The notes: generated by a model from the letters alone, not told the origin. A stretch of 64,000 nucleotides of DNA from Talpa occidentalis (GCF_014898055.3 NW_026555331.1:100648684-100712683); one strand, 5' to 3'. Shown: positions 23,856-37,419, counted from the stretch's first letter. Program-made: numbers and translations.

Positions 23856-26778
23856 ACCCCAAAAATTTCCTTTCATTGGAAAACCAGAACCTACTGTGTT
23901 GTGGATGAATAGTAATATAATTTATGGGGTGTGTGGAAAGGTTGGACATGAAGGATTGCTGTATTAGATGAGAGGATAGAGGAGATCCGACAAACATTTA
24001 CCTGTCTTTTCTCCTTTACCTTCTGAACTTCAGTAGATTGCAAAGACACAGGAGTTCAGAGTAGGGTCTGCCCCATGCCCCTACATTCTTTGGACCAGCT
24101 CACATTCTTAACTACATTCCCATTCCACAGATATAGTCCTGGAGCTCTAAGACTGTGGAAATTGCAAACTTATTTCTTACTTCACTCCCAGGATTAACCT
24201 TGTCAATGTAATTAGCGATACAAGTAAAGACGCTCCCAATCCCATCTTGTTCTCTCTGACCAAGTCTCCAGCTCTTAGACTTCCTGCCTGCTGAAGCAAA
24301 GTTATATTCAAGCCAGCATTGGAATTAACTCTAATTTTCTTTCACTGAATACAAAATATAAATTCTTGAAGAACTAAGCAAATCTTCTCTTCTCCCATCT
24401 CCTACCACTACCCCCCGCCCCTAAAAACAATCACAATAGTTTAAAGCCTACAGAGATCAAGGCCAGTGGTCTGAGGTAAAACGATAACAAAGTCACATTG
24501 GTTTGTTTTTTTTCAGCCCCCTTTCCTTCACTGCCCCCTTTCCTTCTATGTCCCCCCATTGCCTCTGGATGCCAAAGGTCCTGATTCAAGGGCTCCCTTC
24601 TGCAGAAGAACCCTTCAGACCCACCAATCATCACAGTACCCCTTCCTAGAGGGCATTGCTAATGGTCTGCACCCTAAAGAAAAGGATGAGAGAAACATAA
24701 ATCCTCATCTCAGCGGCCTGGGAACAGATGCCTGCCCTATATCTACCAAGGGAGTGGCATTGTCTGAGGGTCCCGAGAGGCAATGATTTTTATTTAATTG
24801 TGTTTAATGGTATATTTCACACTACCATGTAAAAGGATGGAGGTGGAGCTTTGTAGGTGATAATTTTTCTGGAGCCCTTCAAATATTCCCCACATTGCCC
24901 TGCTAATAATGGAACTTCATTAATCTACAAGTTTGCCTAATATATCTTTTTATCCCCCAAATTTGAGGACTAAAGACAGAGGATGAAATTACTATCTATC
25001 ACTCACCAAGATTGAACACACTACAAATGATAAATTATCTTTATGAAAATTGTAAATAAATTTAATTATCAGAAGATTACATTGAATTTTATGGACACTT
25101 TGGCACAAATACCCTGAACTTTAAAAAGCAAGCATTAAAACTACTCTATCTGTGTAAGGTTGAAATTCTCAAAAATATTCCATATAGATTGTTCATGTAC
25201 ACATGGACTCCTTTTCTTATAAATCATTCCATTTAGATTAATTTGATGTCAGAAGAGGCTTTGACTGACTTAATTTAAATTTTCCTTTTAATTGAAAATT
25301 TTAAACTATAAAAAACAAATTTTTCTTTTTGACCAAGAGTTTAAAATATGTATGCATTTTAATAAAGTAATTTCCTTAGAATTATAATTTGTTTCCACTG
25401 TGACTAAGTGCATTCAAAGTATGATAGAAAGTTAAATAAGTGAAAATGAATGAAAGGTCTAACATTCTTTCCTCCTCATTTTGATTCATTTATAATGCTT
25501 TCCACCGTACCAGGTTCTGTTAAAATTTAGTTTTATTGAAGTATTTATATGTAAATACTTCATTGCAAAAACATATCCAGAGGTACAGGTAAAAACTACA
25601 AAAATGTAAAAACTAGGCAAATAGTCACAGGGAAAAACCCAACAAGTGCTAAAAACCTCCTGCTCATCCCTCTGAATCCCACAGGCCTATGGACCATCTC
25701 AAGTAAAAGACCTCCCTGTGAACTGCTCTGCATCTTTTCTTAACCACTATATGATTTTCAGCCTCTTATCATTTTCCCCCTCACATAAACCTTATTTTCC
25801 CCCCAACATTGAGGAAAAACATTCCTGAAAAGTTTGAACACATAATTTCACTTTGCAAGTCACTGTATTCATCTGCTGAAATCCACATAGACTGTTCATG
25901 TTTCTTCCTACGTCAGATTAAATCCCTCCCCCACTTCCTTGAGACCTCTTGCATACACTGCTATATTTCAAATAGTAATATGCAGGAACCTGTATAAGGC
26001 AGAGACGGCACCAAACATCACCAAGGCAGAGAGGCTGTTTTATTGTTATTTCCTTTTGTTGTACACACTGTGACATCCAGCTAGACGAGCTCCGTGATTA
26101 GTATTATATTTGAAATGAAAACGATTCCAAGTTCTTCAAAATTGCATTCTCAAAAGCTGTCTTCTTGAATTTCTATGCTTTAAAGACAATCTTCTGACAA
26201 CTAAGATCATATTTAAATCGGCTTTGCAAATTCCAGCAAGAGACTGAGTCCACATCACTTGGGGATCTATTCTGTCGAGACCCCTTGCTTCCCCCTAGCC
26301 AAAAAGATAAACCATTAAAAATGTTGTATATATATTTTTAATTTAAGTATTTAACATACATGCTGCTAGCTAAAGTCCTAGGGTGTTTAAGACTACAAGG
26401 AAAAGAGACAAAAAATAGGATGCAAGGAGTGGCGAAGGAAAATTCATCATAAAGAAAGAGAGCAAACATTAATGAAAAGACCACAATTCTGGTTCCTCTG
26501 GTGTCTTTAACTATTTCTGGACTAACAGGAATTAATTTGTCCAAACTGACTCTACAAAATTTTAAAAGAACAGGGCATACTGTTCACAGTAGCATACATT
26601 TCTTTTGTATGAAAATTAGGCAGCAAGGCTGATGCATAGAGCTGTCTGCAAAATGCATACATAGTTCAGGGATAAAAGTGGACTTTGATCCCAATAGCTG
26701 CAGACTCCTGACTTAAGAAAGTCTCTGAAAATATCCGTATTTTATGAGGATTTGCCTTTTCTACAATTCTCTTTGGTT
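23856..26778. other. Intergenic stretch, no gene recognised
   Basis: No reliable gene. A modestly GC-richer interval at about 24430-24790 holds frames of 67-75 codons on both strands that I do not recognise. The rest is AT-rich, with an L1-like antisense scrap possible near 25530-25620. Confidence 0.45.
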
Positions 26779-26793
26779 TCTGTGTGGATTTTA

Positions 26794-27084
26794 TTTTTTT
26801 TTTTTTTTTTTTAAGATTTATTTATTTATTCATTTATACAAGCACTGGGTACAGTCAGAAGCGCGGGAGGGCGAGAGAATTCACCAGAGCCAGAGCAGGG
26901 AGCAGAGCAGGCAGAAGGACCGAAGTACACTGCTGAGGGGAGCAGCGGGCGGCAGGAGAGGTCCGCGCGCCATGCGGGACCCTCCTCCAGTGGCCGGGGA
27001 GCAGCCAGGGATCGAACCGGCACTGCAGAGGCTGCGGGCAGCTTCGCAACCCAGCGCTCAACAGCTGCGCCACCGGGGAGGCCC
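26794..27084 (-). mobile_element. tRNA-derived SINE, younger subfamily, with TSD
   Basis: A near-consensus copy in reverse orientation: poly(T), 'aagatttatttatttattca', 'gcactgggtacagtcagaag', 'gagagaattcaccagagcca', 'gggatcgaaccggcactgca' and 'gcgccaccggggaggccc'. The 15-bp duplication tctgtgtggatttta flanks it (26779-26793 and 27085-27099). The long open frames across it are products of its GC-rich sequence, not genes. Confidence 0.95.
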
Positions 27085-27234
27085 TCTGTGTGGATTTTAA
27101 AAAGGAAAATCCCACTGAGCATTTCTGTTCCTATCTCCTATCCTGAGCTTCTCTGTCATCTGTACTTGTTTTCCTTTCCAAAGGGGGCTCTTCTCTGACA
27201 TTCTGGGAATTCAGAGTGCAAATCTTCCCGGTGT

Positions 27235-27890
27235 TAGCTCTGAGCATTGGGCAAGTGATTTAACTTTTGTAAGCTACATGTATTCAACAGGTATCTACTG
27301 AGTTATTGTGTGCCAAGCAGTTTTCTAAGAGGGTGAACAAGATTAAAACCCCCGCTTACCAAGCTCCTGTTCTTATAATAGGGGAAACACTAGATGGATA
27401 AAGAGGCATTTAAATATTAGGCAGCACTACGTTTTTTGAAGAAAAGAGTATAGCAGGGGAAGAAGGCAAGCTGTTTTAGACCCATCTGGAAAGGATTCTC
27501 TGGGATGTGTGGTTTGAGCAGAGACTAAATGAAGGAAGGGAGTAGGTCACATCTAGGTGGAAAACAGCAACTGCTGACTTAGAGAGGGACTAGCTTGGCC
27601 TGTTCCAAGAATGTCAAGGAGCCAGTGTGACTGGAGTGAAGTCAGTGTAGTGTAGGTAGAAGATAAAGTCAGGGAGGTATGTGGGACCAGAGCATAGGTG
27701 CCCAGTGGATTCTGTGAAACTTTAGATTTTATTCAGTTTTTAAAAGTAGAGAGGATTTTAACAGTGCTATAAGCTGATTTCATTTTATAAAAATGGCTCT
27801 GGTTGATTTTGTGGAGAATGGACTATTCAGAGGTAAGTAAGGAGGCAGAAAGGCCAGAAAGGAGATTATAGAAATGGCTAGGTCAAGGAA
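27235..27890 (+). repeat. Ancient interspersed repeat, family uncertain
   Basis: A sequence order I recognise from old mammalian repeats: 'gtgccaagcagttttctaag', 'tttgagcagagactaaatga', 'ccagtgtgactggagtgaag', 'agattttattcagtttttaa', 'atggctctggttgattttgt'. I cannot name the family with confidence. A MIR-like tail follows to about 28030. Confidence 0.45.
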
Positions 27891-28399
27891 TAATGGTATT
27901 TCACTGATCTATAAAACGAGGGCAATTGAAGCCACAATGGCACTGTTGTGAGAATTAAATAAGAGAATACATTTAAGTGGCTTAACATACCACCTATTAC
28001 ATAGGAATAACTCAGAGATAGCAGTATTATTATTTAGAGCTGATTCTTCTACTCCAACTCTTCACTCCTTTTCTAAGCTTTGGTACCCCACCTCTTGCTA
28101 GAGGGATATCAAATACTTCTTCATTTCCTCTAAGCATTTCCTCAAATGTCATAGACTAGCCATGAAAGCTGTACATGACCCAACTCCATGGAAGTAGTGT
28201 AGTGAGATGGTAGCTAGGGGAGATGGGGAACTGGGGAGACTGGGATAGAGGAAAGAGTGTTGGGTTGAGGATCTGGGCTCAGTCTCCGCTCTAAGAGTAC
28301 AAGTCATGTGAATTCAGATATTTCATTCATTGTTATTGAGCCTTAGCTTCCTTATCCCTAAAATGGGAGAATTTTCCTTGATTTCCTCTTCGGAATGTG

Positions 28400-28690
28400 A
28401 AGAAAATTCAGTTAAGAAAATGCTTGTGTATACATTTATTGAATTATAAATCATTGTAAGGCTGAACCTATCTCTCTGCACACACATACTGCTAATGAGA
28501 TAGAAAATACTGTATTGGGAAAGAGGATAGGGACAAAGAGTGAGGGGGTCCAGTGGATTGTGGTGGAGGGTTATTGGTACTTTGATGGTGAGAATTGTGT
28601 AGTAACATGCATTTGAAGAAGTATGAACCTGGACTCCTAAAACATACACGGTGTTATAAATCAATACCTGAATTAAAAAAACATATATAT
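28400..28690 (+). mobile_element. Probable LINE 3' end with A/T tail
   Basis: 'ggtggagggttattggtact', 'ggtgagaattgtgtagtaac' and 'ggtgttataaatcaatacct' followed by 'gaattaaaaaaac' and a short (TA)n(CA)n resemble a LINE 3'UTR with its tail. Apart from this the interval 28031-29899 is AT-rich sequence with no gene recognised. Confidence 0.4.
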
Positions 28691-29899
28691 ATATACACAC
28701 ATATATAAAGAAACTAAAAAATAATCCATAACTTTTTCAGTACTTGTGGAAATACTTATTTGAAAATCAGAGAAATAAACAATCATGCATCTAGAATAAG
28801 CAAAAAAAAAGAAAATAATTTCTTCCCTAGAGAATTTATAATTCAATCATCCTTAATGAAGCACTGCAAGCTCTCATTAGAGAAGAAAGTAGGAAATGTG
28901 CTTTCAAAAATCACAGGCCTGGTTTTCACAAGCCAAATATTTTATATTTAATTAAACTTTGCAAATGCTAATTCTTTTTTCTTTAGTCAAGCATATCTTC
29001 CAAGTATATCCATATTGCATAAAAAGACATATTAAGTAAAAGATGCTCAAGACACTATTTAGGCTTTTAAAAACAAAATTACAAATAACATTGCTTGTGG
29101 CACCCACCTTCTTTTAAAAATGGGAAAGGAAACAACTGAATGGCACAAATTAAGTTTTTTTTCTATTTTACTTTGTTTGTATTTTCATTATGATTGTCTC
29201 CTTATGGCAAAAAAGCTCACTGGTAGGAATTCTGATATGCTAGAACAAAATTGAACTGATTTTTTGTCAAATTTTATTTTCAGCACTAGGTAAAAATTAC
29301 TTTGTTTTGAACAAATTTTCAAAATTTATTCTAAAGAGCATTCCTAGCCCAAATAAAGAACAAAATGGAGAGGAGGTATAGGAACATCAAATACTAAAAA
29401 CTGGACTTCATGTAATTCTTTGAAGTTCTTAATTTTCTTTAGTTAAAAAAATTAATCATTAATTTAGAAATAACCACAAAAATAATTGTGTTAAAATGTA
29501 CTGAGGTTAAAAATTTGACATACTAAGTATATTAGAAAAGATTAATTACTATGGCAGACACTGACTACTATTTATCCTATATTCACACCCCTTCTTTGCT
29601 GCTAACAAGCATCCACTTATTAAGGTAGAAGGCGAAGACCTTTCTAATTCAGTGTTGATAGATTTCTTCTCCATTTCAGAATATGAATCTTAATTTATCT
29701 AACCCAATTTCTACCTGCAGACAATGACTGCTATAAAGGTGGAGATGAGACCCAGTTTTAGCCAATGAGATGTAAATAGACATCTACTTGATGACCTTCT
29801 AGGATAGGTTTTAATCCACTGTTCTAAAAAGACAAGCTGTAATTAGGGATGTATACTGTAATTCCTAAAGCAGGCACAAAAAAATAGTAACACAAAGAG

Positions 29900-31165
29900 G
29901 TGTAGCTAAAATGCCATCATATAAATTAAAATGGAATACTAAGAAAAAATTTAAACAAAAAAAGAAGCAAAAGAACAAAAATCAGAGATGAGAAATGGTA
30001 CCTCTAAATCCAACTGTATCAATAATTATACTAGGTTAATAGTATAAACCTATCATTTAAAAGGTCAAGATTATCTGAGTGGATAAAAATCTAGACCTAA
30101 CTATAATCTTCCCATAAGAGACATACTTTCAGCAAACAAAGAGTTTTGAAAGAAAATGGAATAAAAAATAAGTCATGAAATCTAAAATAATATTAAAGCA
30201 ATTCAGATGAAGTCAGAAAAAATTAAGCAAACAAAAAACAGAGGGAACTAATAGAAAACAAATACAGAGAGGTATACTTAAGACCCAACATAATTAATAA
30301 ATAATACCTTAAAAGTAAATGGTATAAACATACCAAATAGATGATAAAGATTATCAGAGTGGGTAAAAGAATAGTACCCAAGTACATGCTGACTACAGTG
30401 ATAGCAGGCCACTGGATAAGGCCAAGAATGCTGCTGCTGACCCTCTCCAACAAAGAATTATTGGGGCCACAATTCTAATGGTGCTGAAATTGAGAAATCC
30501 CCAGCTATAGTGATCAAGACAGTTTGATTCTGGCAAAAAGATACATATAGCACAGACTATAACCCAGAAATAGATCCATATGAATAGCCATAGCCAATTA
30601 ATTTTAAAAAAATTTCCAAGGCAATTCAATAGGAATTTGTTAAAATATCTTTTAACACATGTTGCCAGAGAAGCCAGATTATTAACAAAGGAGAAAAAAA
30701 TAAACATTAATCCTCTCTTCAAATCATACACGAAAATTAAGTCCGACTGAATCACAGACAAAACTATAAAACTTCCAGGAGAAAATAAAACATAAAATTT
30801 TTGTAACCTTGGGATGAACATTTCCTTAATTGAAACACTAAAACATGGATCATATAAAGAAAAAACGCTAGACTGAAATTAAACAACCAAAGAAGATATA
30901 CAAATGGTCAGTAACCATGTGAAAAAGATGTTCAGTGTCATTAGTCATTAGAAAAATGCAAATTGAAACCATAATAAGACACCACTTCACACACACTAAG
31001 ACGGCTAGAATAAAAAAGACAGTAACAGGTGATGGTAAGGAGAGGAAATGGCAAGCTTCATAGACTGGCGGGGGGGGGGCCATATAAAAGGGTACAACTA
31101 CTGTAGAAAACAGTTGGATGATATCCTAAAAGGTTAAACATACAATTGCTATACAATAATATCAC
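29900..31165 (+). mobile_element. L1M-type LINE fragment, ORF2 (old)
   Basis: Degenerate plus-strand ORF2 phrases occur in order: 'gagtggataaaaatctagac', 'gtcagtaaccatgtgaaaaa', 'aaatgcaaattgaaaccata', 'agacaccacttcacacacac', 'gtaacaggtgatggtaagga'. The minus-strand frames here, including one of 142 codons, are antisense shadows. The element appears to continue at 31513. Confidence 0.75.
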
Positions 31166-31512
31166 TCTGATGTTGTCAGAATGTTGGTGTCCCTTTCCCC
31201 CAAATGTGTATGCTGAAATCTTAATGCTTAGTGTGATAGTATTAGGAGGTGGGGGCTTGGGAATACTTAAGTCATCAAAGTAGAGCCCCCATGAATGGCA
31301 CTGGTGCTCTATAAAAGAGATAACACATTGTTCATCAACACCCCCGACCCTGCCCCACCATAGAGGTCATAGAAGGAACTCTGCCACACTGAAGAGGGCG
31401 CTCATTCAACCTCTCTGCTTCCTCGAACTCAGACTCCAGCTGCAGAACTATGAGAAATTTCTATTTATAAGCTACTCAGTATGTGATATTTTGTTAGAGT
31501 GGCTGAAAAAGA
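31166..31512 (+). mobile_element. Ancient repeat inserted in the L1M, family unassigned
   Basis: It contains 'gttggtgtccctttccccca', 'gtgatagtattaggaggtgg', 'gagcccccatgaatggcact', 'gcagaactatgagaaatttc' and 'gtgatattttgttagagtgg', a well-known mammal-wide repeat order, probably a nonautonomous DNA element. I do not trust my memory of its name. It splits the surrounding L1M. Confidence 0.5.
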
Positions 31513-31800
31513 CAAAGACAGTATATTCATGTATTAGAATACCATTTAGCTTTCTTAATTACAAAAAAGGATAGATTATTGATTCACACCATAATGTGGA
31601 TAAATCTCAGAATAATTATGCAGAATGAAAGATGCCAGACAAAAAAGGATGTGCTTTACGATTCTATAATGTAATTCTAGAAAATGGAAACTAATCTTTA
31701 GTGACAGAAAATGCATCAGTGATTGCCTTGGGGTGGAATTGGAGGGAGGGATAGCTCCTAAAGAGGCACAAGAAAACTTTAGTTTCTCCTCAAGGAAAAT
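31513..31800 (+). mobile_element. L1M 3' part, continuation
   Basis: 'tattcatgtattagaatacc', 'cataatgtggataaatctca', 'aatgaaagatgccagacaaa' and 'gattctataatgtaattcta' match the old L1 3' region and continue the fragment interrupted at 31165. Confidence 0.65.
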
Positions 31801-34428
31801 AAAAATTAAAGTATAGTAATATAGCAATAACATTTAAGCTTATGTAGAGATGGAATAATGTGAATTCAAAGGAGTCAGCTAAGAAATATGATTTGGCTAA
31901 ACTTCCTTTTATAGAAAGGTATGCATCTGGATTTAAAGGAAATGCAACAAATATGATGACTTCGAGGGACAACTGAAAAATCAAACAACACAGAAGAGCT
32001 AAAATAAGGATGATCTAAACTGTAATCAGTCTAAAGTTGTTAATACATAAAAAGCAAGGATTACTATCGAAATAGTGAATAGATTTCTTAGCAAAAAGTT
32101 TGCTAAAAAAAAACAAGCTCACCATGAGATTGTATAATATTGAGAAAACATAATTATATATGTTATATGTTTTATATATAGTATAAAAAATTATACATCC
32201 CAACAAAACACATTAAAAAGTGCCAGAAATTCAAAAAAGGATATAAAAATAAAGTCTAAAATCTCATTACTCCATTACCAGAATATGACAAAACACACAT
32301 ATAGACCAATGTTTTCTTAAGCATTAAAAATTGAATAAAATAATAAATGTTGTAGTGATCTCAATTTATAAAAATAATTAAAGGTAAGGCATGAAAATGC
32401 ACATTTTTAATTAAGAATTTTTCACAAAAAGTAACCATATTTTTTGAAACAATTATGTAACTGGGAATACACAAAGGCAGAAATTCTATAAACTGTGTAC
32501 TCAGATTCCAGTAAAATTATATACAGCAAACATGGAGCTTAAAATTATCCAAAATAGAAGTATATTTTTATTTGCTTTTCTGATGCATGGCTAAATATCA
32601 AAATAATACAACATACAAATACATTGTCCCACAAATTTTGTATTTGTGAAATATTGAAAAAGCAAAATAATGAAGAAAATTAACCAGGTTCCTACCTGAA
32701 ATACTGAGGGGAAAAAACTAAACAGTAAGCCAGAAGAAAGTAGAAATAGGAAAATAATAAAAATAAGAGTAAACATATACTATGGAGAAGGAAAAGTAAA
32801 ATAACATCAAAGGTTGGTTCTGGGGGGGGGGAAGTTAATAAAGACCTATTAGCTCAAATAATGAAAAGGAAATACCAATTTATAGAACTAACTGTTGGAT
32901 AATAAATATTTGTTGAAGAACAAATTAAGGAAACAAGAAAAGACAAAACAAACATAAATAGTTAAAAATAAGAGAAATTTAAATTTATCTGTAAGATACA
33001 TAAAGCAAACATGACAAAATATTAGTATTGTTGATTCTAGGCATCAGTTTACATACCATTGTAGTGCAAAAATTTTGACCATAAAGTATTGAAAGAAAAA
33101 TTAGGGATATAAAAGTTTCTTATATGCTAACAAATTTCATTACTATCTAGAGGTTGACAAATATAAAAATACTATAAATGCAATATTAAAGCTGATAAAA
33201 GCAAGAAAATAGGCAACACAATACCAATATGATAGAAAGTGTAAAAATCATCAAATCCTGAAGAAAGCTTAATAATTAAAGCATTAACAGAATTTGTCTT
33301 GGGATCTCATACTGCTTATCTCATAATGCAAGGTAAAATAGAGCATGATTCATCATGCTTTGAAGAAAACGTCACTTCTTAAAAGAAAATATTTTTATAA
33401 AAGTCAGTATCTTTAGTATCATTAAAGAAAATTTGCCCAAAAGGGAAAGAACTACAATTTCATGTCTTAATTTTTTCTTTTCTTATTAAATTTTTTTTGT
33501 CATTAAGGTAACATTGGTTTACAATATTGTATATAATTTAGGAGAATAGGGTCACATCTTAGGTGTGTAAGTTTTAATTTTTCTATATCTCTTTTCAATC
33601 TTTCCCCAAATGCAGATGTATTTTTACATGGCATTATGCAGTCTGGTTTTTCACTTAAGATGACAAATCTATTTCATTTCTATACAAGTTACTTAATAAA
33701 AATGACATATTAGTCATGAGGATTTTTTAACATAATTATTAACTTTATAACCTAATAAAACATATTTGTTTACAGGAAAAATCAAAAGTCTAATGGGAGG
33801 AAATAAATGTATGAAGACATATGCCCTGTTCTTGTCTCAGAAGATTAAGTAAAATATTAACATGTTTCCTAAATTAGATTAAATTCCAGTTACGGTCTCC
33901 AGCCCACTCTGTTGACAAATTAATAGTGAAATTTATCTGGAAAGTTTCATGAGTAAGCCTATCATACACTGCCATTATTGTTATTTTATGATGATGATAA
34001 ATAACAGTAGCAGTAATGTCTTCAGCATAATCTGAATGTTGGCACCCTTTTTCCCCTAATGACAAAGATATGCAGATCAATTAATGTTTCCATCTCCGAA
34101 GACTCTTTAGTTAAGAAAATTCACATACCAATATTAAAAACAAGCAAGTAGATTAGGAATAACTCAAGAGGATAGATTAGAGAGAGTTTTTAATGCATCA
34201 AAATTTGATGTATTTAGTCTGAAAATAATCCTAAACAGGTTAGCATGAAACATTAAAAGCTATTTTTAAAGCTAGGAAAAGATGGACTGGTATATTGATC
34301 CCAGGTCTGGAAGAATGATATGACAAAATGGAGGCCACTTTAATATATATATATTATCAAAATTTGTAATAGTATAAACATATTTAAAGAAAAGCAATAG
34401 AAGAGAGAGAAATATGTAATAAACTATT
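31801..34428. other. AT-rich intergenic stretch, probable LINE debris
   Basis: Very A-rich on the plus strand with no gene. A G9 run lies near 32822. The section at 33470-33650 loosely resembles antisense L1 3' sequence. Nothing can be assigned firmly. Confidence 0.4.
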
Positions 34429-34693
34429 TTTTTAAAGATTTATTTTTATTTATTTATACAAGCACTGGGGACAGTCAGAAGCGCGGGAGGGTGAGAGAAT
34501 TCACCAGGGCCAGAGAGGGGAGCAGAGCAGGTAGAAGGACCAAAGTACACTGCTCAGGGGAGCAGCGGGCGGCAGGAAGGGTCTGCGTGCCATGTGGGAC
34601 CCTCACCCGGTGGCCAGGGATCGAACCGGCACTACAGAGGCTGCGGGTAGCTTCGCAGCCCAGTACTCAACCGCCGCACCACCGGGGAGGCCC
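34429..34693 (-). mobile_element. tRNA-derived SINE, younger subfamily, with TSD
   Basis: Reverse-orientation copy from 'ttaaagatttatttttattt' to 'gcaccaccggggaggcc', flanked by tgtaataaactatt at 34415-34428 and 34694-34707. It lacks part of the ctgctccccgg insert seen in sister copies and has one altered B-box region. Confidence 0.95.
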
Positions 34694-35480
34694 TGTAATA
34701 AACTATTGATAGATGTTTATTATCCTTACTTAACAACAATTTCAAATATAGAAGATTAGATCTTACTCTATAGTCAACATGGACAAATCATTTACACTTG
34801 CAGACTTACAGACATCAAATTACTAAAATGAAAAATGCATGAATTAAAAATTTTAAAAGCCTGAACTTGGAAGCATGAATTGGTGAAGTTGGGGTTGAAG
34901 GGCCAGCAGCAACACAGAGATGCCGCTGCATAGATGTGTGCATAATTTTAAGCAATGCACTTTTCTTTTTTTTATCATTCAGAAATCTATCTAGCAATGA
35001 TCCATAAAAGAACTAATGTCTTTTAAGTTGGCAATTTTGCTTAGAGAACTATAAAAGCAATCATTTCAACCAGTATGTTCAACGTGCTGATATTAGCCTA
35101 GACAAGTGTTTTAACTGCTCTGGTTTGTTCATCTAACTGTATGTGAAGGGTTAGGCTGATGGAATGGTTCTCACATATGGTGTGTGAGTTTAGTATAGGA
35201 CCTGGCCAGGGTTTGTCCAAACTCCCACCAAACAGGGCTGTTTGGGAAAGGTATGAAAACTTTCCTTTGTACCTTAGTTCAGGCAAGCTATGCCTAGATT
35301 TTTAAAAGCAAACTTATCATATGAAACAAAGGTGAAAATAAGAAAAATACATTAGTACCTGGTGATTTTTAACCAGAGACTGGCTGAGGTCAACATACTA
35401 CCCTAGCTTCTCCAGGTGACCTCAGTACCCTCCAACTAAGAGACCCTTAAATCTAGGAGCTCTGTTAGAATAAGAGAGTC

Positions 35481-36106
35481 TTTTCGATTGCTGCATAGTA
35501 TTGCATTGTGTATATATACTACATCTTCTTTATCCAGTCATCTATTTTTGGGCATTTGGGTTGTTTCTATGTTTTGCTTATTATAAATAATGCTGCAATA
35601 AACATAGGGGTGCAAGTATCCTTCTGAATTAATGTTTTGTGTTCTTGGGTAGCTTCCTAGGAGTGGAATTGCCGGGTCATATGGTAGCTCCATTTTTATA
35701 CACAATGGAATAGTATGCAGCAATCAAAAAGATAAAATAATGCCATTCACAGCAACATGAATGGAGCTAGAAGGGATCATGCTCAATGAAATAAGTCAGA
35801 AGGAAAAAGAAAAATATCGGATATTTCACTTATAGGAGGAATATAGGGGAACCAAGTGAAGGGACCAAGGGGGGAAAATAATAACAAAAATCGTAACAAA
35901 ACCAAACAACAATAAAAAGACAACTACAAATCAGTGGCATTCTGCAGGAGTTGGGGAGGGAAAGAGACCAAGGCGAGGACGGGAAGAACACAAGAGACTA
36001 TGGTAACAGTACACCAGTGAATTGGTGGTGGAAATTCTATGGGACTTCACCTGAGAAAATAAAGAAAACGTTGTAAAAAAAAAAAAAAACCTAATTAATT
36101 AAAAAA
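35481..36106 (+). mobile_element. LINE-1 insertion with 5' inversion (twin priming)
   Basis: 35481 to about 35697 is L1 sequence in reverse orientation ('tagtattgcattgtgtatat', 'tgggcatttgggttgtttct', 'cctaggagtggaattgccgg'). It joins directly to forward L1 ('tatacacaatggaatagtat', 'acatgaatggagctagaagg') and a poly(A) tail near 36074-36090. Both parts include the same 'acacaatg.aatactatgcagcaatc'-type segment, so they overlap in the source. The duplication aataagagagtc occurs at 35469-35480 and 36107-36118, which makes the whole unit one insertion event. Confidence 0.93.
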
Positions 36107-36274
36107 AATAAGAGAGTCAGCAACTATTTGAAAAACATTTGTATTCTAGGTGTTAGACACTTTGCAGAAGCAGTTTTCCTGAAACTTATCTAATCATCAT
36201 AAGGAAATAATTTCAAGTGTGCAAAAATATTTTGCAGGACATATAGGTAGATCCAGACTGACATGCTTATTAAT

Positions 36275-36400
36275 ATGAAGGTTCCTGGGCTCTGCTCCCT
36301 CCGACCCCACACTAAAATCTCCTTTGATGGGACAGAGAAATCTGACAAGATTCTGATGTAGGAAGTCTGAGGCTATCCTTAAAATAAAAATGTGAACTTA
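36275..36400 (+). repeat. MER5-like hAT-Charlie fragment
   Basis: 'gaaggttcctgggctctgct', 'ccccacactaaaatctcctt' and 'caagattctgatgtaggaag' resemble the MER5 pattern (ttcctgggcccc..., gattctgatg). Old and degraded. Confidence 0.45.
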
Positions 36401-36859
36401 CAGGAACTTTAAGATATTTCTTGCCCCCAAGAACCGAATAGCAGAAAGGTCCATTTGATAAATTTCTTTTAGCGGACTTGGTGCTCTTCAGTTAATTAAT
36501 TGATTTCCAATGTATGCTCAATTTAAGTAGTTTCATTGATTAGATATTCTGGCACGGAACTGTCATGAAGCACAGAACCAAGGCTCCTGCCCACAAACAC
36601 ACTTGGCTTTTCTTTGCTTATGATTTTGGTTTTATTATATACCTGTTGTGGTCTTCCTGGCACTATATGGAGGAAAGTAGTGATGAAAACCACATTCCCC
36701 AAAATGCTGGCAAATTTCATGCACATCTAGGATTTGTATCTTCTGTCAATGGCATTTTACCCTTTCTCCATTTGTCATTCCATCGTTGATTCTCTGTCCT
36801 ACCACTTAACCATCTCTCCAGCCTCTAGTACATTCTGCATTCCCCATGCCTTGTGTAGT

Positions 36860-37410
36860 TAAGGATTGACCTAGCCCAAAGACAGGAATGGCTTTGCCCT
36901 CAGTTCTTGTGAGGGGATCCCTAAGGCCTTGGAACACTCTGCCTAATAAGAGTACCTTTGCATACCTGGGGGCCTTAGATCACATTGGGCAGTCTAACAA
37001 TGTGATTTTTGTGGGGATGTCAAACTAATCAGCACAGAATAACTTTCAAAGGGGCTAGAGATTAAAAGTTAGCCATACAGCCTGGTCAACCATATGTACA
37101 TGACTAAGCCCCAGTAAAAACTCTAAATACCAAGGCTCAGATGAGCTTCCCTAGTTGGCAATACTCCATGTGTATGGTTACACATCATTGCTAGAGTTAG
37201 TGCTGTCCAGAGCTCCACTGGAAGAGGACAGTTGGAAACAGCATACATGGAATTTTGGACACTGCTCCTTGCTCCTCTTCCACAGGCTGATTTTAATTTG
37301 TATCCATTTGCTATAAGGAACTATAACCACAAGTGTAATAGCTTCTAGTGAGTTTTGTGAGACCTTCTAGTGAATTGTTGAACCTAAGGATGGTCTCAGC
37401 ATTTCCCTAA
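36860..37410 (+). mobile_element. LTR-like remnant of an old endogenous retroelement
   Basis: 'cagtaaaaactctaaatacc', 'gagcttccctagttggcaat', 'acacatcattgctagagtta', 'gattttaatttgtatccatt' and 'gtgagttttgtgagaccttc' occur in the order of a solitary mammalian LTR that I recognise but cannot name surely. No viral coding sequence is present. Confidence 0.5.
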
Positions 37411-37419
37411 CTCTGCATG

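Noticed and set aside
30393..30821. 142-codon minus-strand frame
   Set aside because: Antisense to a degenerate L1 ORF2; low-complexity hydrophobic translation of A-rich DNA.
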